Shown: one piece after another, positions 1 through 8,176 of the stretch
How positions within the stretch are numbered: position 1 is the stretch's first letter
Layout: every line of letters starts with the position of its first letter
Assembly: GCF_014837065.1 (NCBI RefSeq)
Contig: NZ_JACSPP010000035.1
Span: 1-39,187, forward strand
From: Phocaeicola intestinalis
GTDB taxonomy: Bacteria; Bacteroidota; Bacteroidia; Bacteroidales; Bacteroidaceae
Length of the DNA: 39,187 nt
Direction of reading: 5' to 3'
Program-made: the position numbers and the translations under genes
The notes under the pieces: model-generated
The model's input: the letters and a program-made list of their open reading frames with translations, nothing else
Database searches by the model: none
Told to the model about the DNA's origin: nothing

Positions 1-51
1 AAACTCAATTTCTCGACTCCGGCTGAGGTCTTTTTCAAAAATATTTCGTAA
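1..51 (+). CDS. IS30-family transposase, C-terminal fragment (cut by window edge)
   Basis: The first reading frame runs open from base 1 to a TAA at 49-51 and encodes KLNFSTPAEVFFKNIS. An ending of the form 'LN(F/Y)xTPxEVF' is typical of the C-terminus of IS30-family transposases such as IS4351 of Bacteroides. Only 16 residues are visible, so catalytic DDE residues cannot be checked. The bases after the stop, about 52-78, would be expected to hold the right terminal inverted repeat of the element, but the left end is outside the window and no pairing could be tested. The element lies about 100 bases upstream of metF and reads toward it, so it may influence metF transcription. Confidence 0.7.
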   Translation, partial: KLNFSTPAEVFFKNIS

Positions 52-133
52 TGTTGCACTCGCTGGTTGACTCTGCCGCCTCGAAAAAGTATAAAATTTA
101 ATGAAATCTATGGTGCGAATGCAAGATTTTTCT

Positions 134-141
134 TATTTTTG
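134..141 (+). promoter_or_regulatory. Bacteroidetes-type -7 promoter element for metF
   Basis: TATTTTTG fits the TAnnTTTG core recognised by the primary sigma factor of Bacteroides. It lies 30 bases before the chosen metF ATG. No clear TTTG -33 box is seen at the usual spacing. This site is a reason to reject the longer metF start at 67, which would lie upstream of the promoter. Confidence 0.5.
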
Positions 142-171
142 TCATTATATAGCATTATAACAGACAAAAGA

Positions 172-1125
172 ATGAAAGTAATCAATTTGATAAAATCCTC
201 GGAAAAGACCGCATTTTCGTTCGAGATTCTGCCTCCGCTTAAAGGGACAGGCATTGAAAAAGTATATGAAACCATCGACCTTCTCCGCGAGTTCGACCCG
301 AAATACATCAACATAACTACTCACCGAAGCGAATACGTCTACACCGAACTGGGTAATGGATTGTTCGAGCGAAAACGTGTGCGGCGCCGTCCGGGAACCG
401 TAGCCGTTGCAGCCGCTATCCAGAACAAATATGGCATCCCGGTAGTTCCTCACGTATTATGCAGTGGGTTCACACGCGAAGATATCGAATACATGCTGCT
501 TGACCTGCAATTCTTAGGCATCACTGACCTGCTGGTGCTACGAGGTGACAAGGCAAAACACCAATCTGTATTTACCCCCGAACCTGGCGGATATAGCCAT
601 GCCATCGAACTGGAAAATCAGATAAATGACTTCAACCGTGGAATTTTCATCGATGGTTCACCCATTAAGGAACCGGTACATCCGTTCGGTTACGGAGTAG
701 CATGTTATCCCGAAAAGCACGAAGAAGCCCCCAATATGGAACAGGACATCTACTGGCTGAAACAAAAAATAGAATCAGGTGCACAATATGCTGTAACGCA
801 ACTATTCTATGACAATGCAAAATACTTTGCATTTGTCGACCGCCTCCGTGCCGAAGGGATAAACGTCCCCATCATTCCAGGCATCAAGCCTTTCGGAAAA
901 CTTTCGCAACTGTCTGTCATTCCGAAAACCTTTAAAGTAGACCTGCCACAGACACTGGTAGCAGAAGCTATGAAATGCCATACCGATGCAGAAGCTGCCG
1001 AACTGGGTGTGGAATGGTGCATCAATCAATGCCGGGAATTAATGAGACATGGAGTTCCAAGTATCCATTTTTATACCGTAGGCGCCGCACAAAGTGTGAG
1101 CCGTGTAGCCAAAGCCATATACTGA
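172..1125 (+). CDS. metF: Methylenetetrahydrofolate reductase [NAD(P)H]
   Basis: A 317-residue protein of the usual MetF length. It reduces 5,10-methylenetetrahydrofolate to 5-methyltetrahydrofolate using FAD and NAD(P)H in the cytosol, supplying methyl groups for methionine synthesis. The sequence shows the family's early 'FSFEILPPLKG' segment with the acidic residue near the flavin, then 'NITTHR', 'LVLRGD' and, near the end, 'GVPSIHFYT', all MetF hallmarks in order along the TIM barrel. The frame is open back to 67, but the start was set at the ATG at 172 because family homology begins just after it and a promoter core sits at 134-141. The next gene, holB, follows after one base, so the two are probably cotranscribed. 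Confidence 0.95.
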   Translation: MKVINLIKSSEKTAFSFEILPPLKGTGIEKVYETIDLLREFDPKYINITTHRSEYVYTELGNGLFERKRVRRRPGTVAVAAAIQNKYGIPVVPHVLCSGFTREDIEYMLLDLQFLGITDLLVLRGDKAKHQSVFTPEPGGYSHAIELENQINDFNRGIFIDGSPIKEPVHPFGYGVACYPEKHEEAPNMEQDIYWLKQKIESGAQYAVTQLFYDNAKYFAFVDRLRAEGINVPIIPGIKPFGKLSQLSVIPKTFKVDLPQTLVAEAMKCHTDAEAAELGVEWCINQCRELMRHGVPSIHFYTVGAAQSVSRVAKAIY

Positions 1126-1126
1126 C

Positions 1127-2254
1127 ATGTATCTGAAAGACATCATAGGACAAACCGAAGCCAAACAACACCTCCTGACATTGGTGCATGAAACACGTGT
1201 GCCTCATGCCATGTTGCTTTACGGTCCGCCGGGAAGTGGAAAACTCCCCCTTGCCATAGCTTTTGCCCGATACCTGACCTGTGATAATCCGGGGTCAGAC
1301 GACGCATGCGGACACTGTCCTTCATGTCTGATGATGAACAAACTGGCACACCCTGACGTGCATTTTGCTTTTCCGGTAGTAAAGAAAAAAAGCGGACGTG
1401 ACACTGTATCAGCAGATTATCTGGATGCATGGCGTCAACAATTGCTTGACACTCCTTACTTTAACCTGCAAATGTGGCTGGAACGAATGGGAACCGAAAA
1501 CCAACAAGCACAAATATTTGTGAGCGAAAGTGACGAAATCCAACGAAGTCTTGCACTCAAACCCTCCCGCAGCAAATACAAAATAATGATTATCTGGCTG
1601 CCTGAAAAGATGAATGCCGAATGCGGCAACAAGCTACTCAAACTATTGGAAGAGCCGCCGGCTCACACGGTATTCCTGATGGTAAGTGAAATGCCCGATG
1701 CCCTTATGCCTACGCTAGTCAGTCGTATGCAGCGTTTTCGACTCCCCCCCTTGCCCGAAGAAGAAATTGCCTCGATGCTGGCTTCACGCTATATGCTCAC
1801 CCCTGAAGACAGCAACGAAATAGCCCACTTATCGGAAGGAAGTATCATTGCAGCGATAGGAAACATCCGGCTAAGTGAAGAACGACGTTTGTTTTTCGAC
1901 CTGTTCACTTCATTGATGCGCCTTGCATACGCCCGGCGATTAAAAGAACTGAAAGCATGGAGCGAACAAGTAGCTGCACTGGGACGTGAACGGCAAAAAA
2001 GCTTTTTAGACTATAGCGAACGGATGCTACGCGAAAATTTTATCTACAACTTCCATCATCCGGAAATGAACTACATGGCGCGTGAAGAAAAACAGTTTGC
2101 CACTCGTTTTGCCCCGTATATCAATGAACGAAACGTTATGGGCATTTTGGGTGAATTGCAAGAAGCAGCCCGGCATATCGAACAAAACGCGAATCCGAAA
2201 TTCGTGTTCTTTGATTTCGTGCTGAAAATAATTGTATGGTTAGTGAAAAAATAA
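1127..2254 (+). CDS. holB: DNA polymerase III delta-prime-like clamp-loader subunit
   Basis: A 375-residue AAA+ protein of the clamp-loader family, which opens and loads the sliding clamp onto primed DNA. The P-loop 'GPPGSGKL' is at residues 33-40; the residue after Lys is Leu instead of Ser/Thr, which suits delta-prime as a subunit that does not hydrolyse ATP. A four-cysteine zinc module (C52, C61, C64, C67) follows, then 'NKLLKLLEEPP' and the SRC-like 'SRMQRFRLPPL'. In the Bacteroidales the same gene is commonly placed before ricT and gldH, as here. It starts one base after metF ends. A gamma/tau subunit is less likely because the C-terminal extension is short. Confidence 0.88.
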   Translation: MYLKDIIGQTEAKQHLLTLVHETRVPHAMLLYGPPGSGKLPLAIAFARYLTCDNPGSDDACGHCPSCLMMNKLAHPDVHFAFPVVKKKSGRDTVSADYLDAWRQQLLDTPYFNLQMWLERMGTENQQAQIFVSESDEIQRSLALKPSRSKYKIMIIWLPEKMNAECGNKLLKLLEEPPAHTVFLMVSEMPDALMPTLVSRMQRFRLPPLPEEEIASMLASRYMLTPEDSNEIAHLSEGSIIAAIGNIRLSEERRLFFDLFTSLMRLAYARRLKELKAWSEQVAALGRERQKSFLDYSERMLRENFIYNFHHPEMNYMAREEKQFATRFAPYINERNVMGILGELQEAARHIEQNANPKFVFFDFVLKIIVWLVKK

Positions 2255-2295
2255 ACGGTTAGTTTGTAAGTTCTTAAGTTAATCAGTTGATTAGT

Positions 2296-2358
2296 TAAAA
2301 ACTCAAGAACTCAAGAACTTAAAAACTCAAGAACTTAAAAACTCAAGAACTCAAGAAC
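2296..2358 (+). repeat. Short tandem repeat between holB and ricT
   Basis: Four to five imperfect copies of an AAAAACTCAAGAACT-like unit, some with the inner word CAAGAACT doubled, lie directly before the ricT start. The preceding bases 2268-2280 (GTAAGTTCTTAAG) are the reverse complement of part of the unit, so the leader could fold back. It is AT-rich and non-coding. Confidence 0.75.
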
Positions 2359-2369
2359 AGAATACTTAT

Positions 2370-3845
2370 ATGGAGAATAAATTTATATTAAAAAACGGAA
2401 GCGGCTCCTTGTGCTGCAAGGGCTGCGGAAAACAAGATAACAAACTGAATACGTACGACTGGCTTGCCGATATTCCAGGCAATGCCGAACTGGAAGACAT
2501 GGTGGAAATCCAATTCAAGAATACACGAAAAGGATATTACAAAAACAGTAACCGCCTGAAACTGGAAAAAGGGGACACCGTAGCCGTAGAAGCCAGTCCT
2601 GGACACGACATTGGTGTAGTGACCTTGACAGGACGTCTGGTACCGTTACAGATGCGCAAGGCAAACATTAAACCTGATGCTGAAATACGCCGTATCTACC
2701 GCAAAGCCAAACCTGTGGACCTGGAAAAATACCGTGAAGCCAAAAGCCGCGAACATGACACTATGATTCGCTCAAGGCAAATAGCCTTGCAATTAGGACT
2801 ACAAATGAAAATCGGTGACGTAGAATACCAAGGAGATGGAAACAAGGCTATATTTTATTACATCGCCGATGAACGTGTAGATTTCCGCCAACTTATCAAA
2901 GTACTGGCTGAAGTGTTCCGCGTGCGTATCGAAATGAAACAAATCGGAGCCCGTCAGGAAGCTGGACGTATCGGTGGTATCGGACCTTGCGGACGCGAAT
3001 TATGCTGCGCTACGTGGATGACCAACTTTGTCTCTGTCTCCACCAGTGCCGCACGCTATCAAGATATTTCACTCAACCCACAAAAGCTTGCCGGTCAGTG
3101 CGCCAAATTGAAATGTTGTCTCAATTACGAAGTGGATGCTTACGTGGAATGTCAGAAAAGGCTGCCCAGCAAAGAAATTACCCTGGAAACCGCTGATTCC
3201 ACCTATTATTATTTCAAAGCAGATATATTAAGAGGAGCCATCACTTACTCTACCGATAAGAATTTCCTTGCCAACGAAGTGACCATTTCACCCAAACGCG
3301 CATTCGAAATCATTAACATGAACAAGCAAGGGGAAAAACCGGTCAAACTTGCGGCAGACAATGATGCCGAAGACCCGAAATCAAAAGATTTGCTGGAACA
3401 AGAAAGTGTTACCAGATTTGATAAAAACAAGAGTGGCAAAAACAAAAAGAAGAAAAAGAATCCGGAGAAACAACGCAACGCCAACGCACAGGAAATGCAA
3501 AATAACACTAAACCGAATGGAGGCAATGCAACAGAAACAAAAAACTCTGCGCCACATAGCAAAAAACAAAAAAATAAAGTTGAACGCCCCAAAAACAAAA
3601 ATAATGAACAGCAAGGAGAAGCAGGTGTAAACAAACAATTGCCGGCAGGACCTGTCAAACAAAATACTAAAAAACTGCCCGCTGTAACTGCCCAAACCAA
3701 AGAAGGAGCAAAAGCAGAAAACACGAATCACCCTGCTTCTGCCAACAATAATGGAGGAAAACCAAACCGGAACAACAACCGTCGCCCTAAGAACAAAGGA
3801 AACGCTGATGAAGGAGGAAACGCCCCCCAGCAGCCGCAAATGTAA
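2370..3845 (+). CDS. ricT: PSP1-domain protein, RicT family, with Lys/Asn-rich tail
   Basis: A 491-residue protein. The N-terminal half is a PSP1 domain with cysteine clusters expected of RicT: C15/C16/C19, 'GPCGRELCCATW' and 'KLKCCLNYE'. In Bacillus, RicT forms an Fe-S-containing complex (RicA/RicF/RicT) that affects RNase Y action and development; here no RicA or RicF gene is nearby, so that role is not shown. From about residue 345 to the end the sequence becomes low-complexity, rich in Lys, Asn, Gln and Pro, likely disordered and possibly RNA-binding (inference). It lies between holB and gldH, an arrangement frequent in Bacteroidales. The start is the only ATG near the beginning of homology. 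Confidence 0.88.
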   Translation: MENKFILKNGSGSLCCKGCGKQDNKLNTYDWLADIPGNAELEDMVEIQFKNTRKGYYKNSNRLKLEKGDTVAVEASPGHDIGVVTLTGRLVPLQMRKANIKPDAEIRRIYRKAKPVDLEKYREAKSREHDTMIRSRQIALQLGLQMKIGDVEYQGDGNKAIFYYIADERVDFRQLIKVLAEVFRVRIEMKQIGARQEAGRIGGIGPCGRELCCATWMTNFVSVSTSAARYQDISLNPQKLAGQCAKLKCCLNYEVDAYVECQKRLPSKEITLETADSTYYYFKADILRGAITYSTDKNFLANEVTISPKRAFEIINMNKQGEKPVKLAADNDAEDPKSKDLLEQESVTRFDKNKSGKNKKKKKNPEKQRNANAQEMQNNTKPNGGNATETKNSAPHSKKQKNKVERPKNKNNEQQGEAGVNKQLPAGPVKQNTKKLPAVTAQTKEGAKAENTNHPASANNNGGKPNRNNNRRPKNKGNADEGGNAPQQPQM

Positions 3846-3929
3846 ACAAACGATACAAATCATCCGTGATTTTCCACACAGAGACGCAGGCATTACCCCG
3901 TGTCTCTGTGTCTAAACCGAACTCAAAAC

Positions 3930-4442
3930 ATGAAACTACTTAAATTGTTTTCCCTGTCTATCATAACCGTTTTACTTACAGGATGCGAAAACAATCCTAC
4001 AGTATTCCACCGCTACCAAGCGATTCCTATACAAGGTTGGAAACGAAAAGACACCCTTTCGTTCACCATCCCCGACACACTTACCGGGAACCGGTACGAA
4101 TTGGAAATCGGATTGCGACATACCGAAATGTACCCCTACCGGGATCTTTGGATTGCTTTAATCCACCCGCTTGATTCCTTTCCGCCAGATACATTCCATG
4201 TTGAACTTGCCTCATCAAAAGGCGACTGGAAAGGAAAAGGAAATGCGGGTAGCCTATATCAGTATGCTTTAAGCGTAGGAAATATTACGCTAACTTCTGC
4301 CGACACCTTGCTTCAACTGGTCCAGGTAATGAAAGACTCCTGCCTGCAAGGAATTACCGATGCAGGTATCCGCCTATCGTTCACGAGCCGCATCAATACG
4401 CAAAAAGACAAACAACAGGATAGTAAATCCCCAAAGCGATGA
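3930..4442 (+). CDS. gldH: GldH-family lipoprotein
   Basis: A 170-residue predicted lipoprotein. The signal peptide ends in a lipobox 'LLTGC' with the acylated Cys at residue 19, so it should be exported and anchored in a membrane. The body matches the GldH pattern ('FHRYQAIPIQGW', 'LRHTEMYPYRDLW'). GldH is needed for gliding in Flavobacterium, but gut Bacteroidales that do not glide keep it, so its role here is unknown. The frame is open to 3900, but the start at 3930 puts the signal peptide at the N-terminus. Its last 69 bases overlap the 3' end of rodA on the other strand. Confidence 0.85.
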   Translation: MKLLKLFSLSIITVLLTGCENNPTVFHRYQAIPIQGWKRKDTLSFTIPDTLTGNRYELEIGLRHTEMYPYRDLWIALIHPLDSFPPDTFHVELASSKGDWKGKGNAGSLYQYALSVGNITLTSADTLLQLVQVMKDSCLQGITDAGIRLSFTSRINTQKDKQQDSKSPKR

Positions 4443-5828
4443 ACCTCCATAACTGAAAAAAGGCAACGGTATGCCAATAACGGGAGTCAGCCCTAATACC
4501 ATTCCTACATTAACAAAGAGATGGAAGAAAAAGATGCTCAAGACACTATAACCATACACTCTGCCGAACCGGGTACTTTGCCGCTCAGCCAGATGAATCA
4601 AACGCCAAATAAAGACAGCAAACAAAAGAATGACTGTAACCGAACCGACAAAACCCTGTTCTTCACCTACCGTACAGAAGATGAAATCGGTATCTTGTTC
4701 GGGTACATATTTCAATTTTGTCTGCGTACCGTTCAGGAATCCTTTTCCTAAAAATCCTCCCGAACCAATGGCAATCTTGCTTTGATTCACATTATAACCA
4801 GCCCCTGTAGGATCATCTTCCATTCCTAACAACACTTTTATACGAATCTGTTGATGCGCTTCAAGCACATTGTTGAATACATATTCTGTGGAAAAGAAAA
4901 AGCCTACCGAACCGATGGTGAATAAAAAAATATAAAAATAATTCCGAATCCGCTCATGCAAGCCCAAATAAAGCAGGTATAAACACAAACACACACATAC
5001 AATACGCTGGACGTATGCCACATTAAACGGAATGACATAAAGCGAAAACAACAGACTGAGCAACATGAGTCCCAAGCCGAATGACAATATAAAAATTACC
5101 GGCTTACGACTTTCACGACAATACGAACTTACAAGCAAAGCGGAGAATGCTATAATCAAAGCCATCACGGAAAACTCCCCCCATGAAGTCAATTCATCCC
5201 CCATCAAGTCGCCACTGAAACGTATCCCCACAATGAAATAAATTACAGCACAAACGCCGGCAAATAATATAGACCCAGTCATGCCTTCGCGATACAACAC
5301 AAGGAAAAAAGACAAATAAACAAGTGCAGACCCCGTTTCTTTCTGGCATACAATCAATATCATCGGTACCAAGATAATGGCTAGTGCCACTACCATGTCC
5401 TTCCACCGGTCGATAGAAAAAGTATATTCGCCCATAAACTTGGCAAGAGCAAGTGCTGTGGCAAATTTGGCAAACTCAGCCGGCTGAAGACTGACCGGTC
5501 CCAGCACAATCCATGAACGTGAACCCTTTATCTCGTGTGGATTAAAAATGGTGCCAAACAGTAAAAGCAACAGAATCCCATATATCAGATAAGCATACGT
5601 ATCATAAAGCCGATCTTCCAACATCAGCAATACAAAGCCTAAGACCAGTGAACACCCTATCCACATCAATTGTTTACCTGCCCGCGTAGTCAAATCGAAA
5701 AAATTGGGCTCACCATAATCATAGCTTGCCCCACATACGCTGAACCATCCACACGTCACCAGAATCAAATAAAGCGACACGGTCCACCAGTCCACCGATT
5801 TCCACCAACTATCTTTCCTGTATGCCAT
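4374..5828 (-). CDS. rodA: Rod-shape-determining SEDS glycosyltransferase RodA
   Basis: A 484-residue polytopic inner-membrane protein of the SEDS family, which polymerises lipid II glycan strands during elongation together with PBP2. Diagnostic segments include 'LQPAEFAKFATALALAKF', 'GSGGFLGKGFLNGTQTKLKYVPEQDTDFIF' and 'GIPLPFFSYGGSS'. It is longer than the E. coli protein (about 370 residues), as usual in Bacteroidetes, owing to extra membrane segments in the middle. It is the last gene of the purH-mre-mrdA-rodA operon; its start overlaps the end of mrdA by 20 bases, and its end overlaps gldH. Confidence 0.95.
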   Translation of the reverse strand: MAYRKDSWWKSVDWWTVSLYLILVTCGWFSVCGASYDYGEPNFFDLTTRAGKQLMWIGCSLVLGFVLLMLEDRLYDTYAYLIYGILLLLLFGTIFNPHEIKGSRSWIVLGPVSLQPAEFAKFATALALAKFMGEYTFSIDRWKDMVVALAIILVPMILIVCQKETGSALVYLSFFLVLYREGMTGSILFAGVCAVIYFIVGIRFSGDLMGDELTSWGEFSVMALIIAFSALLVSSYCRESRKPVIFILSFGLGLMLLSLLFSLYVIPFNVAYVQRIVCVCLCLYLLYLGLHERIRNYFYIFLFTIGSVGFFFSTEYVFNNVLEAHQQIRIKVLLGMEDDPTGAGYNVNQSKIAIGSGGFLGKGFLNGTQTKLKYVPEQDTDFIFCTVGEEQGFVGSVTVILLFAVFIWRLIHLAERQSTRFGRVYGYSVLSIFFFHLFVNVGMVLGLTPVIGIPLPFFSYGGSSLWGFTILLFVFLRIDAARER

Positions 5829-7659
5829 AATCTATCCTTCTGTGTTGAATGTCGGAAGCCAAAGCCTCATCAGCTTCCGTCAGTTTTCCCGTAAGGTATT
5901 GTTCTATCATCAAACGGCCAATGGGCACACCATAAGTTGCACCCCATCCACCGTTTTCTACATAAACAGCTATCGCTATCTTCGGATTGTCCATCGGAGC
6001 AAACCCCATAAAGGCTGAATGGTCTTTTCCATGGTTCTGTGCCGTACCTGTCTTTCCACATACTTCGATATCCGGCAGATTTGCCATCCGGCATGTACCT
6101 CCCAACACCGCCGAACGCATTCCTTGCACTACTTCTTCGTAATGCATTTCTGACACCTTCGTGTACCGGCGTTCGCGATACAAAGAATCAAGCTGCTCCC
6201 CTTCAATGCCTTTCACCACATGAGGCGTAACAAAATATCCACGGTTGGCTATCGTAGCCCCCAGATTTGCTATTTGCAACGGAGTAGCCGTAACTTCCCC
6301 CTGGCCGATGGCAATACTGATAACGGTCAGACCATTCCACGAACCACGGTATGCCTTGTCGTAAAACTGAGCATTGGGAATCATACCGCGTTTCTCGCCC
6401 GGTAAATCTATACCCAGTGTATATCCGAATCCCATCGAAACCATATAGTCGCGCCACGTGTTCATCGCCTTCTGTACAGTGCCGTACTTCTGCCGTGCCC
6501 CAATCATGTGATACAAGCCCCAGCAAAAATAACCGTTGCACGAAGTAGCTATCGCCGGCACCAAGGATAAAGGCGAAGGATGGGCATGGCAACCTACATG
6601 AAGCCCACGGAACGAAAATCCTTTCACACACGGATACATCGTACCCGGAACAATGATACCTTCCTGCAAAAAAGTCAGAGCTTGAGTAGTCTTGAAAGTA
6701 GAACCAGGCGGATACGTTCCCATAATAGCACGGTTCAACAAGGGTTTCCAAGGGTCACGGGCCATTTTCAGGTGATTTTTTCCACGGTTACGCCCAATCA
6801 TCAAACTAGGATCATAAGTAGGAGACGATACCAAACATAACACTTCACCCGTAGAAGGCTCTATCGCCACGATGCTCCCGATTTTTCCTTCCAACAACCG
6901 TTCACCCAACATCTGGAGTTCGATATCAAGGCTCAATGTCAGATTTTTACCAGGAACCGGAGACTTATCGAATTTCCGGTCCATGTAGTTGCCTTGTATA
7001 CGTCCGTGAGCATCACGCAACAAGATTTCTACCCCCTTTTCTCCCCGCAACTGTTTTTCGTACGAACGCTCGACACCCAAACTTCCGATAAAGTCACCCG
7101 GAGCATAATACTCATCCTTTTCAATATCGCTTTTAGACACTTCAGAAATGTCTCCCAAGATATGTGCTCCTGCTGGATACGTATATTGGCGGATGGTACG
7201 GCGTTGGATGTAAAAACCAGGGAACATAAACATCTTTTCCTGAAACACACCACAATCCTCTGCCGAAAGTTGCGTAAGAAACACCTGATGCGTATAGGGC
7301 GAATAACCCGGATTAAGGCGACGGTTCTTCAAGTCCTGGAAACGGCGGCGCACAAATTCGGGCGTAACCTTCAGCGTACGGCACAAGTCCATTGTATCAA
7401 GCTGAGTGATTTCTTTCATAATGACCGTAATGTCATAAGCAGGCTGATTGTATACCAACAATTTTCCTGTACGGTCGTACATCACTCCCCGACTTGGATA
7501 CTGCACCCTTCTGAGCAGAGCATTGCTTTCGGCATTCTTCTTATAATCGTCACTCAAGATTTGCAAGACGAACAGACGCAAGATAAAAAGTATGACCACA
7601 ACCAGCACCACACCGCCTATCACATACCTCCTTCTTGCCAAACGATAAATCCGGTCCAC
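5809..7659 (-). CDS. mrdA: Penicillin-binding protein 2 (elongation transpeptidase)
   Basis: A 616-residue monofunctional transpeptidase that crosslinks peptidoglycan during rod elongation, partnered with RodA. There is one N-terminal membrane segment, then the PBP dimerisation domain and the transpeptidase domain with the SxxK motif 'STFK', the SxN motif 'SCN' and 'KTGTAQ'. The ATG at 7698 would add 13 unlike residues inside mreD. A GTG at 7659-7657, overlapping the mreD stop as TAGTG and preceded by AGGAGG on the coding strand, gives an N-terminus 'VDRIYRLARRRYVIGG' that fits other Bacteroides PBP2 proteins, so it was chosen. Translational coupling with mreD is likely. Confidence 0.93.
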   Translation of the reverse strand: MDRIYRLARRRYVIGGVVLVVVILFILRLFVLQILSDDYKKNAESNALLRRVQYPSRGVMYDRTGKLLVYNQPAYDITVIMKEITQLDTMDLCRTLKVTPEFVRRRFQDLKNRRLNPGYSPYTHQVFLTQLSAEDCGVFQEKMFMFPGFYIQRRTIRQYTYPAGAHILGDISEVSKSDIEKDEYYAPGDFIGSLGVERSYEKQLRGEKGVEILLRDAHGRIQGNYMDRKFDKSPVPGKNLTLSLDIELQMLGERLLEGKIGSIVAIEPSTGEVLCLVSSPTYDPSLMIGRNRGKNHLKMARDPWKPLLNRAIMGTYPPGSTFKTTQALTFLQEGIIVPGTMYPCVKGFSFRGLHVGCHAHPSPLSLVPAIATSCNGYFCWGLYHMIGARQKYGTVQKAMNTWRDYMVSMGFGYTLGIDLPGEKRGMIPNAQFYDKAYRGSWNGLTVISIAIGQGEVTATPLQIANLGATIANRGYFVTPHVVKGIEGEQLDSLYRERRYTKVSEMHYEEVVQGMRSAVLGGTCRMANLPDIEVCGKTGTAQNHGKDHSAFMGFAPMDNPKIAIAVYVENGGWGATYGVPIGRLMIEQYLTGKLTEADEALASDIQHRRIDYGIQER

Positions 7660-8159
7660 TACCTTTTCCTCCTCATCGCATCTACACACATGATGCAAAT
7701 GACTGTCATTACGGTATCCGTCACGATGCGCAATGCCAGCCCTGTTGCATGCTGAAAATTAAACACATCCGTCAGGCGCACGGCAATGATAAACAATAGC
7801 GTTGCACTCGACACATAGCGCAAGAAGGCTCCCACTCCCATACTACGTATTCCAGGTTCATAGTCATCGGTAGTTTCGCGAAGCATCTGCATCTGTAACA
7901 AAAAACGCCGGGCAAATGCCAGTAAAGTAGCAGATGCTGCATTCACCCCCGGCGTGTTACTGAATATATCCACACACAATCCCAATACGAAAGCTTGCAA
8001 TAAAATGGTCTTACGCGAGATTTCCGAGTTAAGCACCAAGATATAATATATGAATACCATCGGCGTAGCATAACCCATGATATGTACATGGTTCAGAATC
8101 TGGGTCTGAACCAATACCAAAACCACGAACCACACAACACGATGCAACGCCTGAACCAT
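7659..8159 (-). CDS. mreD: Rod shape-determining protein MreD
   Basis: A 166-residue hydrophobic protein with about five membrane segments, the size and layout of MreD. It sits in the inner membrane and belongs to the elongasome with MreB, MreC, RodA and PBP2. Sequence identity in MreD is low across bacteria, so the call rests on hydrophobicity, length and position exactly between mreC and mrdA. A segment 'QAFVLGLCVDIFSNTPGVNAAS' matches the family's Asp-containing loop. It begins 17 bases after mreC and its stop overlaps the proposed GTG of mrdA by one base. Confidence 0.9.
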   Translation of the reverse strand: MVQALHRVVWFVVLVLVQTQILNHVHIMGYATPMVFIYYILVLNSEISRKTILLQAFVLGLCVDIFSNTPGVNAASATLLAFARRFLLQMQMLRETTDDYEPGIRSMGVGAFLRYVSSATLLFIIAVRLTDVFNFQHATGLALRIVTDTVMTVICIMCVDAMRRKR

Positions 8160-8176
8160 AAATTATCCTTTATACC

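Noticed and set aside
2296..2358. CRISPR-like array
   Set aside because: The units are adjacent, without unique spacers of constant length.
6994..7755. 253-codon plus-strand frame opposite mrdA
   Set aside because: Antisense to PBP2 and mreD; no motif.
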